DNA of 64,000 nucleotides, taken from assembly GCA_041984235.1 (NCBI GenBank), contig JBHIYN010000013.1, positions 97,975 through 161,974 on the forward strand, in the 5' to 3' direction. This DNA comes from JBHIYN01 sp041984235 (lineage in GTDB: Bacteria > Pseudomonadota > Gammaproteobacteria > Ga0077536). Position numbers and translations under genes: made by a program. Under the pieces are notes generated by a model. It made no database searches, was not told the origin of the DNA, and was given only the letters and a program-made list of their open reading frames with translations. Positions 8,410 to 17,995 of this stretch are shown here, piece by piece (the stretch's first letter is position 1; each line of letters begins with the position of its first letter).

Positions 8410-9971
8410 TGCAGCCCCGTGAGCGCATGCTCGAACGCCTCGCCGGCGGCGACACCGACCTGGTGGTCATCGGCGGCGGCGCCAACGGCGCCGGCATCGC
8501 GCTGGACGCCGCCGCGCGCGGCCTCAGCGTCGCGCTGTTCGAGCGCGGCGACTACGCCAGCGGCACCTCGTCGCGCAGCAGCAAGCTGATCCACGGCGGC
8601 GTGCGCTACGTCGCGCTGGGCCACTTCGGCCTGGTACGCGAGGCGCTCGCCGAGCGCGCGCACCTGCTCGCCAATGCCCCGGCGCTGGTCGAGCCGCTGC
8701 GCTTCCTGATCCCGGCGGAGAGCCGCTTCGACCTGCTCAAGTACGCGCTCGGCGTGCGCTGCTACGACTGGCTCGCCAGTGCTGGCGGGCGGCGCGCCAG
8801 CCGGCGCCTGTCGGCCGCCGAGATCCGCCGCCGCGTGCCGGCGCTCGGCGTGACCAGGCTGCGCGGCGCGGTGGCCTACGACGATGCGCGTTTCGACGAC
8901 GCGCGCCTCGTCGTTACCCTGATCGAGCGCGCGCAGGCGCACGGCGCTCTCACCCTCAACCATGCCGAGGTCATCGCCGTGCGCCGGCGCGGCGGCGGCC
9001 CGGCCGGCAGCGTGGTGGTGCACGACCGCATCGGTGGCGGCGAGCTCGAAGTCGCGGCACGGGTGATCGTCAACGCCGGCGGGCCGTACGGCGACAGCGT
9101 GCGCACGCTGGAGGATGCCGGCGCCTCGCCGACCCTCACCCCCAGCCAGGGCGCGCACCTGGTGCTGCCCCGGCGCTTCCTCGGCGGCGACGACGCGCTG
9201 GTGATGCCGCGCACGGCCGACGGCCGCATCATGTTCGCGATCCCCTGGTACGGACACGTGCTGCTCGGCACCACCGACACCCCGCTGGCCAGCCCGCCGC
9301 GCGAACCGCGCGCGCTGGCCACCGAGATCGACGCCATTCTCGAGGTCGCCGCCGACTTCCTGCAGCCAGCGCCGACGCGCGCCGACGTGCTCAGCGTGTT
9401 CGCCGGCCTGCGCCCGCTGGCCGGCGTGCCGGACGGAGCACCGACCGCGCGCCGCTCGCGTGAGCACGCGCTGGACGTCAGCACGCACGGCCTGGTCTCG
9501 GTCAGTGGCGGCAAGTGGACCACCTATCGCCTGATCGCCGAGCAGGCGGTCGACCTGGCGCTGCGCACGGCCGCCCTGGAGGCGCCGCCCTCGCCCACCG
9601 CGAGCCTGGAGCTGGCGCCGCTGCACCCGGCCGCGGAGCCGCGCTTCGCGCCCTGGGCCGGCGCGGCGCCGATGCTCGCGGCGCTGGTCGAACAGGACCC
9701 CACGCTCGGCGAGCCGCTGCACCCGGCGCTGCCCTACTGCGGCGCGCACTTCGTGTGGGCGGCGCGCGCCGAGGGCGCACAGACCGTCACCGATGCGCTC
9801 GCCTACCGCACCCGCGCGCTGTTTCTGAATGCCGCCGCGGCGGCCGACATCGCGCCGCAGGCCGCGCGCCTGATGGCCGCCGAGCTCGGCCGCGACGCAG
9901 CGTGGATGACGGCCGAGGTCGAAGCGGCGCGCGCACTGGCCGCGCACTACACGGCCGGCAGCCTCACCTGA
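8409..9971 (+). CDS. glpD: Aerobic glycerol-3-phosphate dehydrogenase
   Basis: A 520-residue FAD enzyme that oxidises sn-glycerol 3-phosphate to dihydroxyacetone phosphate and passes electrons to the quinone pool at the inner membrane. The dinucleotide-binding site VVIGGGANGAGIALDAAARG is at residues 18-37. The GlpD signature SGTSSRSSKLIHGGVRY follows, and later PWYGHVLLGTTDTP and SGGKWTTYR. The C-terminal DAO_C-like helical domain is complete. It is the third gene of the ugpQ-glpK-glpD unit. The spacing and overlap indicate one transcript. Confidence 0.96.
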   Translation: MQPRERMLERLAGGDTDLVVIGGGANGAGIALDAAARGLSVALFERGDYASGTSSRSSKLIHGGVRYVALGHFGLVREALAERAHLLANAPALVEPLRFLIPAESRFDLLKYALGVRCYDWLASAGGRRASRRLSAAEIRRRVPALGVTRLRGAVAYDDARFDDARLVVTLIERAQAHGALTLNHAEVIAVRRRGGGPAGSVVVHDRIGGGELEVAARVIVNAGGPYGDSVRTLEDAGASPTLTPSQGAHLVLPRRFLGGDDALVMPRTADGRIMFAIPWYGHVLLGTTDTPLASPPREPRALATEIDAILEVAADFLQPAPTRADVLSVFAGLRPLAGVPDGAPTARRSREHALDVSTHGLVSVSGGKWTTYRLIAEQAVDLALRTAALEAPPSPTASLELAPLHPAAEPRFAPWAGAAPMLAALVEQDPTLGEPLHPALPYCGAHFVWAARAEGAQTVTDALAYRTRALFLNAAAAADIAPQAARLMAAELGRDAAWMTAEVEAARALAAHYTAGSLT

Positions 9972-9996
9972 ATCGAATCATCGCCGCAGCCGGCAA

Positions 9997-10911
9997 TCAC
10001 TCCCACTCCAGCTCGCGAAACGCGCGGCTCACGTTGAGCCCGTGGGCGCGCTCGCTGAGCAGCCAGCGCTCGCGCTCGCCGCTCGCCACCCCGGCCTTGG
10101 CCTCGTCCAGGAACCAGCCGCGCGCGATCGCCGCGCGTGTCTCTTCCAGCAACGCCGACAGGTAACGCCACTGGTCCGCCGCACCCGCCGGCCACTCGCC
10201 GTCGACCGCACCGTGCCCGGGCACGACGTGCGCGTACGGCTCGCGCATCGCCGCCTCCATCCACCCCAGCCAGCCGCGCAGGCTGCCGTCCAGCACCGGC
10301 ATGCGTTCGCGGAACAGCAGGTCGCCCGCGAACAGCGTGCCGCTGGCGCTATCGAGCACGGTGAGATCGGTGTGTGTATGCGCGGCCGTCACCGCCTGCA
10401 GCAGCAACACGCGTTCGCCGAGGTCGAGCTCCAGCGTCTGTTCGACCAGCAGGTCCGGCGTGATGACTTTGGCATCGCCGAGCTCGGCGGCGAAGGATTC
10501 GGCGAAGAACTCGCGGTTGGCTTCCAGCGCCTCGGCCAGCCGCTGGTGGCCGACGAAGTGGGTCTCGCCGCCGGTGAACGCGGCATTGCCGAGCACGTGG
10601 TCGAAATGCACGTGGGTGTTGATCACGTAGCACACCGGGCGGTCGGCCACGCGCCGCACCGCGTCGGCCAGCGCGCGCCCCGTCGCCAACGCGCCGCCGG
10701 TGTCGATGACCGCGACGCAGCGCGTGCCGGCGACGACCCCGAGATTGGCGCTGTCGGCGCGCGCCGGATCGTCCAGCGCGGCGTGCCGCCCCGGGTGCAC
10801 CCAGGCGCCCGGGGCAATCGGCTCGAGTACGAAAGCGTCGCCACCGGCGGTGACCGGCGCCGACAGCAAGACGCCGAGCAGGACGGTGAGACAGGGAAGA
10901 GAGGGTTTCAT
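9997..10911 (-). CDS. Quinoprotein relay system-type zinc metallohydrolase (metallo-beta-lactamase fold)
   Basis: A 304-residue secreted metallo-beta-lactamase-fold protein. A signal peptide (LTVLLGVLLSAPVTAGG, residues 8-24) leads to the strand AVIDTGGA and the metal motif NTHVHFDH (His100, His102, Asp104, His105). Later metal ligands are in TAAHTHTDL, LFAGDLLF and VVPGHG. The GAWVHPGRHA opening resembles the SoxH-related 'quinoprotein relay system zinc metallohydrolase' group, whose members accompany PQQ dehydrogenases and c-type cytochromes. That would suit the mxa genes 7 kb away, although the substrate is unknown. The start is ATG 10911, chosen because the signal peptide begins there. 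The HD-domain gene lies 61 bp upstream on the same strand. Confidence 0.8.
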   Translation of the reverse strand: MKPSLPCLTVLLGVLLSAPVTAGGDAFVLEPIAPGAWVHPGRHAALDDPARADSANLGVVAGTRCVAVIDTGGALATGRALADAVRRVADRPVCYVINTHVHFDHVLGNAAFTGGETHFVGHQRLAEALEANREFFAESFAAELGDAKVITPDLLVEQTLELDLGERVLLLQAVTAAHTHTDLTVLDSASGTLFAGDLLFRERMPVLDGSLRGWLGWMEAAMREPYAHVVPGHGAVDGEWPAGAADQWRYLSALLEETRAAIARGWFLDEAKAGVASGERERWLLSERAHGLNVSRAFRELEWE

Positions 10912-10972
10912 CGGCCGGGCTCCGCACAGGATCAGCCGGTGATGATAGCGCCGCGACGGCGCGCGCGGTGCG

Positions 10973-11830
10973 TCAGCCGTTGGCAGCGGCGCGCCGGGGT
11001 GCGGCAAGCGCCTCGCGTGCGGCGCTGAGGTTGGCGTCGAGATGGGCGAGGATGTCGCGCCCTTCCTCGGTACGTTCGAGCCAGGCGCAGGCATCGCCGA
11101 CGTAGGGGCGCACGCATTTCTCGAAGAAATCGGGGTAGCCGGTCAGCAGGTCGCCGGGGCGCTCGTAGCCGGTCAGCTTGTTGAAGCCGATCTCCTCGAA
11201 CTCGTAGAAGATCGCGGTCAGCTTGTGCAGGTAACGTGGATCGCTCAACTGCCCGATGAGATCGGCGGCGCGTACCAGGCCGGGGAAGTCCGCGGTCTGC
11301 CAGTACCAGGGATCGTCCGGCACCGGGAAACGGGTGCGCTCGATGCAGGCGTTGATGAAGCCGACATCGGCAATCGCATCGGTGAGAAAGGTCTCCTCGA
11401 CGTAGCGCTTGCCGCGATTGACGTGCACCGGCATCAGCATCGCGTCGCTCGCCCCGGGGACGGGCTTGAAGGCCGCACCGTCGCTGCCCGAAGCCAGCGT
11501 GGCGCCGTTGTCACTGCGGCACAGGCCGCGCACGTAGCCGATGTCATGGCACAGCAGGGCGACCACGGTGTTGGCCCAGTCGCGCGGCGTGACGTCGCCC
11601 GCGGCATCGTGGCGGGCGAGCAGCAGCTCGAGTCCGACCAGGGTGACGTGGGTGGTGTGCTCGACGTTGTGATAGAGCGCGTCGGAGCCGCTGATGGCGT
11701 CCAGGGCGATATCCGCGGCGCGCTCGACCAGCGCCAGCTCGGCCGTCGCGGCATCGCCGAACAGCGCACGGCGGTGCGCGGTCGCACGGTCGACGACGGC
11801 GGATTTGAGTACGTCGGTGACGTTGAGCAT
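10973..11830 (-). CDS. HD-domain metal-dependent phosphohydrolase family protein
   Basis: A 285-residue soluble protein with an HD-type metal site: His54 and His58 in ALYHNVEHTTHV and the His95-Asp96 doublet in LLCHDIGYVRG. A conserved-looking central part (DLIGQLSDPRYLHKLTAIFY) resembles the second half of HD/PDEase-like folds. Many HD proteins hydrolyse nucleotides or cyclic nucleotides; nothing here fixes the substrate. The start is ATG 11830; upstream in-frame sequence is composition-biased and unlikely to be coding. The gene precedes the metallohydrolase on the same strand. Confidence 0.75.
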   Translation of the reverse strand: MLNVTDVLKSAVVDRATAHRRALFGDAATAELALVERAADIALDAISGSDALYHNVEHTTHVTLVGLELLLARHDAAGDVTPRDWANTVVALLCHDIGYVRGLCRSDNGATLASGSDGAAFKPVPGASDAMLMPVHVNRGKRYVEETFLTDAIADVGFINACIERTRFPVPDDPWYWQTADFPGLVRAADLIGQLSDPRYLHKLTAIFYEFEEIGFNKLTGYERPGDLLTGYPDFFEKCVRPYVGDACAWLERTEEGRDILAHLDANLSAAREALAAPRRAAANG

Positions 11831-11981
11831 GGCTATCAGTGCGTCACTTTCAGGGGCGTCACGTTCAGTTTGAAATGGCCTGCGCGGAACAATCGCGGCG
11901 GGCGTCACATGCTTTGCAGGCAGTATATGGCGACGTCCCCGCACTGCCTGTTCTGAGCGGCCGAAATGTGACGAACTTGAA

Positions 11982-14900
11982 TTATTGCGCGGGCGCGGCA
12001 CGGGCCCCGGATGTTGCGCTGCGGTGGCGTGCGCCACGCAGGATACGGTAGAGCATCGGGATCATGATCAGGGTCAGCACCGTGGAGAAGGTCAGGCCCC
12101 ACACGATCGCGGTCGCGACCGGCCCCCAGATGAAGGAATCGCCGGCCAGCCCGGCGGCCAGCGAGAACAGCCCCGCGACCGTGGTCGCCGAGGTGATCAG
12201 GATCGGCACCACGCGGCGCCGCGCGGCATAGACGGTCGCGTGGTTGAGGCTCATGCCGGCCGCCAGCCGGCTGTTGGCGGCGGAGATCAGCACGATCGAG
12301 GCATTCACGGCGATGCCGGCCAGCGCGACCATGCCGTACAGGGTGTAGAGGCTGAGCGGGTTGCCGGTGACGAGCAGGCCGAAGACCACGCCGGTAAAGG
12401 CGAGCGGCACGGTGAACAGGATCAGCAGCGGCTGCAGGTAGCTGCGGAACTGGGTGCCGAGGATGATGTACATCAGCCCCAGGCCGAGCACGAAGAGCAG
12501 CGTGATGGCGTCCAGCGACTCCTCGATGTCGTCGAGCTCGCCGGAGAAGTCGATGTCGACGTTGGGGTAGGCCGGCGCCAGGCGCCGCCACTCGTCGTCG
12601 ATGAGGCGATTCGCCGCCACGGTGTCGATGCGCGACTCGTCGATGTCGGCCTCCAGCGTGATCGCGCGCTTGTAGTCGTGATGGCGGATGTTGTAACGGC
12701 TCACCCCGCGCTCCGCGCGCACCAGCTCGCCGAGCGCGACGCTGCGCCCGTCGGGCAGGGCAAGAGTTCGGCGCAGCAGGTCGTCGATGTCGCCGAGGCC
12801 ATCGCCGTGCGCGCGCACGCGCACGCGCACCTCTTCACCACGATGCTGGAACTCGGTCACCAGCTCGCCGTCGACGTGCAGCGCGACCGTGCGGCTGATC
12901 ACCGTGGGAGTGACCCCGGCACGCTTGATCGCGTCGCCGTCCAGGCGCAGCACCAGCTCGGGGTTGCCGGGCCGGTAGTCGGTCGCGATGTCGTGGAACA
13001 CGTCGTTCGAGGCCAGGTAGCCCTGCAGCTCGTTCACTACTTCGAGGATGGTCTCGAAGTCGTCGCCGCGCACCTTGAGCTTGACCGGCTTCTGCGTCGG
13101 GGGGCCGTCCTTGATGCGCATCAGCCACAGCTTCTTCGGTCCCGGGAAGTCGGCGATGGCGGCTTCGACCGCGTCGGCGACGGCGAACACGTGGCGATCG
13201 CCGGGCGTGGCGGGTTCCAGGCTGACCAGGATCTGACCGACGACGTCGCCGTAGATGTTGTCGGTCTCGGTGAAGAGCTGCCCCGCATAGGCGACGCTGC
13301 CGCGCAGCTCATCCGGCGCTATGACCGCCAGCGCGCGCCGCTCGATGGCGTTCAGGGTGCGCGAGGTCTCCGCCAGCGGCGTGCCCGGTGGCATCTCGAC
13401 GCTGATGTAGAACAGGCGTACCGCGTCGCCCTGGAAGAAATCCACCCGCACCAGCCCCGAGGCGACGGTGCCGATGGCGACCGCGAAGGACAGCGCCACC
13501 ACCGCCAGCGCCAGCCCCGGCCGGCGCAGGGCGCGCAGCAGCACGCGCGTGTAGTTGAGCCGTATCCAGTGCGTGAAACGCTCGCGCCGCCGGTGCGCCG
13601 CGGTCGGCCGGGCGAAGCTCACGCGCAGGGCGACGACGTGCGCGGGCAGCATCCAGTAGGCCTCGAACAGGCTGAGCGCGAGGGCCGTCGTCACCACGAT
13701 CGGGATCACGCGCATGAACTCGCCGAGCACCCCCGGCAGCAGCGCCAGCGGCAGGAAGGCGGCGATGGTGGTCAGCACCGAGGTCGTGACCGGCGCCACC
13801 ACCTCGACCAGGCCGCCGATGGCGGCGCTGAGCGTGTCCGCGCCGCGCTGCAGGCGCTGGTAGATGGCCTCGACCACGACCACCGCGTCGTCGACCAGCA
13901 TGCCGAGCGAGATGACGACGCCGAGCAGCACGGTGTTGTTCAGCGTCATGCCGGTGGCGTTCAGCATGATGAAGGTCGCGGCCAGCGTGAACGGGATGCC
14001 GATGCTGGTCAGCAGCGCGATGCGCGCACCGAGGAAGACCCAGGTCACCGCCAGCACGAAAGCGAGACCGATGGCGGCGTTGGCCTGCATCAGCCCCAGC
14101 GCCTCGCGCGTGCTCACGGTCTGGTCGTCGACCAGGAACAGCCTGACCCCGGTGCGATCGGCGAGCGCGTTGCGCGCCTCGATGTAGGCCTGCAGGCGCG
14201 TGACCAGGTCGAGCACGTTGGCGTCCTCTTCCTTGGTCACCGCCATCATCGTCGCCGGGCGCCCGTCGAAGCTGACCAGCTCCTCCGGCTCCTCGGTGGT
14301 GAAGGTGATGTCGGCCAGCGCGCCGAGCTCGACCACGCCGGTCGCGGTCACCACCGGCAGGCGCGCCAGCACTTCCGGGTCGGCGGTGGTGCCGGCGATG
14401 CGCACCAGCCAGCGGCCGCCGCCGGTGGCGACGTCGCCGGCCGCGACGTCACGAAAATAGGCACGCACGGTGTCGGCGAGATCGGCGGCCGTGATACCGA
14501 GACCGAGCAGCCGCTCCGGCCGGAACGCGATCACGAGCTCCGGCTCGGGCAGGCCGATGGGGTTGATCGCGTCGACTCCGGCGATCTCCTCGATGTCGCG
14601 CTTCACGTAGCGCGCCTGGCGCCGCAGGTTGTCGTCCTGGCCCTCGCCGTGGACCACCACCGTCGCGGTCGGGAACCAGGTCGAGGAGGTCAGCTCGTAG
14701 AAGATCGGGTCGTCGGCCTCGTCCGGCAGCTCGTCGTTGTAGACGTTCTGCACCTCGCGCCGGAGATCGATGACGCGCTTGTCGTAGGTCGGACCGTCGA
14801 TGTAGTCGAAGCGCACGATGATGTTGGAGGTGCCTTCGCGCGAGGTGCTGGAGACGAACTTGATGTCGCGTACCGAGCGCTGGATGGCCTGCTCGATGGG

Positions 14901-15089
14901 ATCGGTGACGCGCTTCTCGACGTCCTCGGCCGAGGCACCCGGCAGCACGGTCACGATGTTGACCCAGTTGAGCTTGATCTGCGGGTCCTTGGCGCGCGGC
15001 ATCTGGCCGTAGGAGACCACGCCAATGACGATCACGAGCGCGAACACCAGGTTCGCGAGCACGTGGTTGCGCAGCAGCGCGGCGAGCAC
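11982..15089 (-). CDS. RND-family efflux transporter permease
   Basis: A 1035-residue inner-membrane pump of the resistance-nodulation-division family that uses the proton gradient to expel substrates. The 12-helix layout is visible: a first helix (LVFALVIVIGVVSYGQMPRA), a large periplasmic loop, a six-helix bundle, a second large loop, and a final bundle. The fourth helix carries LGMLVDDAVVVVEAI, the classic HAE1 motif with two Asp in the proton relay. Each half starts with a PRAKDP-like and PGTPLAET-like periplasmic section. It lies 2 bp after its membrane-fusion partner. The subgroup is the one whose permeases resemble AcrB/MexF only at motif level; the substrate is unknown. Confidence 0.95.
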   Translation of the reverse strand: MLAALLRNHVLANLVFALVIVIGVVSYGQMPRAKDPQIKLNWVNIVTVLPGASAEDVEKRVTDPIEQAIQRSVRDIKFVSSTSREGTSNIIVRFDYIDGPTYDKRVIDLRREVQNVYNDELPDEADDPIFYELTSSTWFPTATVVVHGEGQDDNLRRQARYVKRDIEEIAGVDAINPIGLPEPELVIAFRPERLLGLGITAADLADTVRAYFRDVAAGDVATGGGRWLVRIAGTTADPEVLARLPVVTATGVVELGALADITFTTEEPEELVSFDGRPATMMAVTKEEDANVLDLVTRLQAYIEARNALADRTGVRLFLVDDQTVSTREALGLMQANAAIGLAFVLAVTWVFLGARIALLTSIGIPFTLAATFIMLNATGMTLNNTVLLGVVISLGMLVDDAVVVVEAIYQRLQRGADTLSAAIGGLVEVVAPVTTSVLTTIAAFLPLALLPGVLGEFMRVIPIVVTTALALSLFEAYWMLPAHVVALRVSFARPTAAHRRRERFTHWIRLNYTRVLLRALRRPGLALAVVALSFAVAIGTVASGLVRVDFFQGDAVRLFYISVEMPPGTPLAETSRTLNAIERRALAVIAPDELRGSVAYAGQLFTETDNIYGDVVGQILVSLEPATPGDRHVFAVADAVEAAIADFPGPKKLWLMRIKDGPPTQKPVKLKVRGDDFETILEVVNELQGYLASNDVFHDIATDYRPGNPELVLRLDGDAIKRAGVTPTVISRTVALHVDGELVTEFQHRGEEVRVRVRAHGDGLGDIDDLLRRTLALPDGRSVALGELVRAERGVSRYNIRHHDYKRAITLEADIDESRIDTVAANRLIDDEWRRLAPAYPNVDIDFSGELDDIEESLDAITLLFVLGLGLMYIILGTQFRSYLQPLLILFTVPLAFTGVVFGLLVTGNPLSLYTLYGMVALAGIAVNASIVLISAANSRLAAGMSLNHATVYAARRRVVPILITSATTVAGLFSLAAGLAGDSFIWGPVATAIVWGLTFSTVLTLIMIPMLYRILRGARHRSATSGARAAPAQ

Positions 15090-15091
15090 GT

Positions 15092-16126
15092 TCAGGGTGC
15101 GCCGAGCTCGCTGACCGCCTGGCCGTCACGCAGGCCGTACTGGCCCTCGGTGACGATGCGGCTGTCGCCCGGCAGGGTCACCGGGCTGGCGCGTCCGGCC
15201 TGCGCCTCGGGCAGCGCGACGAACCTAGCGCGCCCGTCGCTGACGGTGAACAGGCCGAGCGTCTCGCCGCGCCGCACCAGCACCGCACCGGGCACGTGCG
15301 GACGCGGATCGCTCCAGGTGAGCTGGCCGGCACTGCCGACCAGTGGCGGCTCGCCGTCGAAGCGCAGGCGCAGCTCGCGGTTGCGGCTGGCGGTGTTGAT
15401 CGCCTGCACGGCGCTGCGCAGCGCCACCGGGTAACGCTGTCCGCCGGCGACGAAGATCAGTGCCGCACTGCGCGCGATGGCCTCGACGTCGGCGGCGAAG
15501 ACCTCCGCCGAGAGCTCGAGATCGTCGAGGTCGACCACCCGCGCGACCGCGTCTCCGACGGCGACATACTGGCCGACCGGCGCCAGGCGCGCACGCAGCA
15601 GGGCGCGGTAAGGGCTCTTGATGGTGCAGCGCCCGACCGCGATCTCGTCCAGCGCCAGGCGCGCCCGCGCACCGCGGATCTCCGCGCGCAGCACGTCGCG
15701 TTCCGCCTCGCGCTCCTCGCGTGCTTCGACCGCTAGCGAGTTACTGCGCTCCAGCGACTGCGCGCGCTGGAGTCGCCGGGCGGCGAGCTCGAGGCGCGCC
15801 TCCAGCACGGCGAGCGCGGCCCGCGCCGCCTCCAGCTCGAGCTCGTAGTCGCGGCAATCGAGGCGCGCCAGCACCGCACCCGCGGCGACGACGTCGCCCA
15901 CGCGGGGCGCGAAGGCAACCACGCGCGCGGCAATCTCGGCACTGATCTCGGCCTCGCTGCCGCTGACCACGGTGGCCGGTGCGAGGTGCTCCGGGTAGGA
16001 CGCGATCGCGTCCAGCGACGCGCTGCGGATCGGTGCGGCCGCGTCCGCCCGTACGGGCGTGGGTGCCACGCCCGCGCCAAGCAGGGCGCAGAGCAGGAGC
16101 GCGGTCGGAAGCGGGCTGGCGCGCAC
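15092..16126 (-). CDS. RND efflux periplasmic adaptor (membrane fusion protein)
   Basis: The adaptor of the adjacent RND pump. A signal peptide (PTALLLCALLGAGVAPTPVRA) is followed by a lipoyl half (VVSGSEAEISAEIAARVVAF...GAVLARLDCRDYELELEAA). An alpha-helical hairpin with heptad-like Ala, Leu and Arg comes next (about residues 95-175). The second lipoyl half (ALDEIAVGRCTIKSPYRALL) and a beta-barrel and proximal domain complete it. I chose GTG 16126 because a signal peptide starts there; GTG 16168 is 14 codons upstream and also in frame. The stop is 2 bp before the permease start. No TolC-like outer-membrane gene is next to it. Confidence 0.9.
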   Translation of the reverse strand: MRASPLPTALLLCALLGAGVAPTPVRADAAAPIRSASLDAIASYPEHLAPATVVSGSEAEISAEIAARVVAFAPRVGDVVAAGAVLARLDCRDYELELEAARAALAVLEARLELAARRLQRAQSLERSNSLAVEAREEREAERDVLRAEIRGARARLALDEIAVGRCTIKSPYRALLRARLAPVGQYVAVGDAVARVVDLDDLELSAEVFAADVEAIARSAALIFVAGGQRYPVALRSAVQAINTASRNRELRLRFDGEPPLVGSAGQLTWSDPRPHVPGAVLVRRGETLGLFTVSDGRARFVALPEAQAGRASPVTLPGDSRIVTEGQYGLRDGQAVSELGAP

Positions 16127-16312
16127 AGGGGTAACCGGTCGGCGGCGAAAGGCCGCGTAGCATAGCACCGCACCCGCAGCCGCCGATCGTCATCGCAACA
16201 TTACTGAAACAGTTCGACGCCGCACGCAACAAAGCGCCAACACGAACGCCCTTTCCGCGCCCGCCCCGCCCCGGTATGGTGTGCCGCCTGAGACCGAACC
16301 GAGGACCCCGCC

Positions 16313-17965
16313 ATGGCGCCACGATCGACACTCCTGCACCTCGCTACGACCCTGGCGCTGGCCCTGCTCGCCGGCACCGCGCCGGCCGCGGACGACAAGC
16401 GCGGCGCCCCGCTGTTCGATGATCTGGGCACGCACCACGTCGCCATCACCACCGCTTCGCCGCAGGCGCAGCGCTACTTCGACCAGGGCCTGATCCTGTC
16501 CTACGGCTTCAACCATGCCGAGGCGGTGCGTTCGTTCCGCGAGGCGCAACGCCTGGACCCGTCCTGTGCGATGTGTTTCTGGGGCGAGGCCTACGCGCTG
16601 GGACCGAACATCAACAAGCCCATGGACCCGGCCGACGCGCCCGCCGCGCATGCCGCGGCCACCCGCGCCGTGGCGCTGGCCGCGGACGTGACGGCCGGCG
16701 AGCGCGCCCTGATCGAGGCCATGGCCACGCGTTACCTGCCGCAGGCGCCCGAGGATCGCAGCGCGCTCGACCAGGCTTTCGCCGAGGCGATGGCCGCCGT
16801 GGTCGTCGCGCACCCGGACGATCTGGAGGCAGCGACGGTCTATGCCGAGGCGCTGATGAACCTGATGCCGTGGGCCTATTACACCGAGACCGGCGATGCG
16901 AAGCCGCAGACCGACATCGTCGTCGCGACGCTGGAGTCGGTGCTGGAACGCAATCCCGAACACCCGGGCGCGATCCACTTCTACATCCACGCCGTCGAAG
17001 CCTCGGACACGCCCGGGCGCGCCGAGGCCGGCGCCGACCGCCTCGGTGACCTGGTGCCGGGCTCCGGGCACCTGGTGCACATGCCCTCGCACATCTACCT
17101 GCGCGTCGGCCGCTACGAGGACGCCACGCGCATCAACGAGCGCGCCTCGGCCGCGGACGAGTCCTACATCAGCCAGTGCCGCGCACAGGGTTTCTACCCG
17201 GCGCTCTACTACCCGCACAACATTCACTTCCTGTGGTACACGGCGAGCCTGGAAGGGCGCAGCGCAGTGGCCATCGCGGCGGCGCGCAAGCTGGCCGACA
17301 ACGTGCCTACCGATCTCATCGGCGACATTCCGCTGATCGAGCAGTTCCTCGCCGTGCCGATGTTCGGACTGGTGCGCTTCGCGCGCTGGGACGACGTGCT
17401 CGCCGAGCCGCAGCCGCGCGCCGAGCATCGCTTCGCGACCGCCATGTGGCACGCCGCGCGCGGCATCGCGCTCGCCGCCCAGGGACAGGTCGACCAGGCG
17501 CGTGCGGAGCGCGCCGCCTTCACCACCGCCGCGGCCTTCTACGGCGCGGACGCCTACGAGACCTACGGCTACCCGGCCGACGTCCTGGAAGGCATCGCCG
17601 GGCACCTGCTCGACGCCGGCATCGCCGCCGCCGGCGGTGACGACGCGGCCCTGTTCGCCGAGCTCGAGGCCGCCGTCGCGCTGGAGGACGGCCTGCCCTA
17701 CATGGAGCCGCCCTACTGGTTCTTCCCGGTGCGCCAGGTGCTCGGCCAGGCCCTGCTGGAACGCGGCCAGGCGGCGCGCGCCGAGGCGGTGTTTCGGGCC
17801 GATCTCGAGCACGTGCCGCTGAACGGCTGGTCGCTGCACGGGCTCGCCGCGAGTCTGCGCGCGCAGGGCCGCGACGACGAGGCCGCGGCCTATGCCGAGC
17901 CGTTCGCCAAGGCCTGGCGCAATGCCGACATCGTCCTCGGCGGAGACGGCACGCGCAACTTCTGA
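16313..17965 (+). CDS. Secreted TPR-repeat protein of unknown function
   Basis: A 550-residue protein with a signal peptide (LATTLALALLAGTAPAAD). It has helical repeats that read as divergent TPRs (QRYFDQGLILSYGFNHAEAV; HLVHMPSHIYLRVGRYEDA). Two conserved-looking stretches stand out: CAMCFWGEAYALGPN near residue 86, with a CxxC, and HMPSHIYLRVGRY near residue 260. A C-terminal pair of repeats (RQVLGQALLERGQAARAEAV; LHGLAASLRAQG) follows. It probably acts in the periplasm or is lipid-bilayer associated. It is divergent from the efflux adaptor and converges on pcaC. Nothing ties it to either neighbour. Similar secreted TPR proteins are widespread and uncharacterised. Confidence 0.75.
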   Translation: MAPRSTLLHLATTLALALLAGTAPAADDKRGAPLFDDLGTHHVAITTASPQAQRYFDQGLILSYGFNHAEAVRSFREAQRLDPSCAMCFWGEAYALGPNINKPMDPADAPAAHAAATRAVALAADVTAGERALIEAMATRYLPQAPEDRSALDQAFAEAMAAVVVAHPDDLEAATVYAEALMNLMPWAYYTETGDAKPQTDIVVATLESVLERNPEHPGAIHFYIHAVEASDTPGRAEAGADRLGDLVPGSGHLVHMPSHIYLRVGRYEDATRINERASAADESYISQCRAQGFYPALYYPHNIHFLWYTASLEGRSAVAIAAARKLADNVPTDLIGDIPLIEQFLAVPMFGLVRFARWDDVLAEPQPRAEHRFATAMWHAARGIALAAQGQVDQARAERAAFTTAAAFYGADAYETYGYPADVLEGIAGHLLDAGIAAAGGDDAALFAELEAAVALEDGLPYMEPPYWFFPVRQVLGQALLERGQAARAEAVFRADLEHVPLNGWSLHGLAASLRAQGRDDEAAAYAEPFAKAWRNADIVLGGDGTRNF

Positions 17966-17992
17966 GCGCGGCGCGCGGCCGCCGCGCCGCGC
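17966..17992. terminator. Long GC hairpin between convergent genes
   Basis: Ten-base arms (gcgcggcgcg and cgcgccgcgc) flank a 7-base loop, directly after the stop of the secreted TPR gene and 4 bp before the stop of pcaC. The position between two converging genes suits a bidirectional terminator. There is no T-run, so Rho-independent function is uncertain. Confidence 0.4.
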
Positions 17993-17995
17993 GCC

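Noticed and set aside
11985..15434. Very long open frame on the plus strand opposite the RND pump genes
   Set aside because: It is antisense to a clearly recognisable RND permease and adaptor, and its translation is a biased Arg/Gly/Ala/His-rich string with no domain. This is the usual mirror frame in GC-rich coding DNA.
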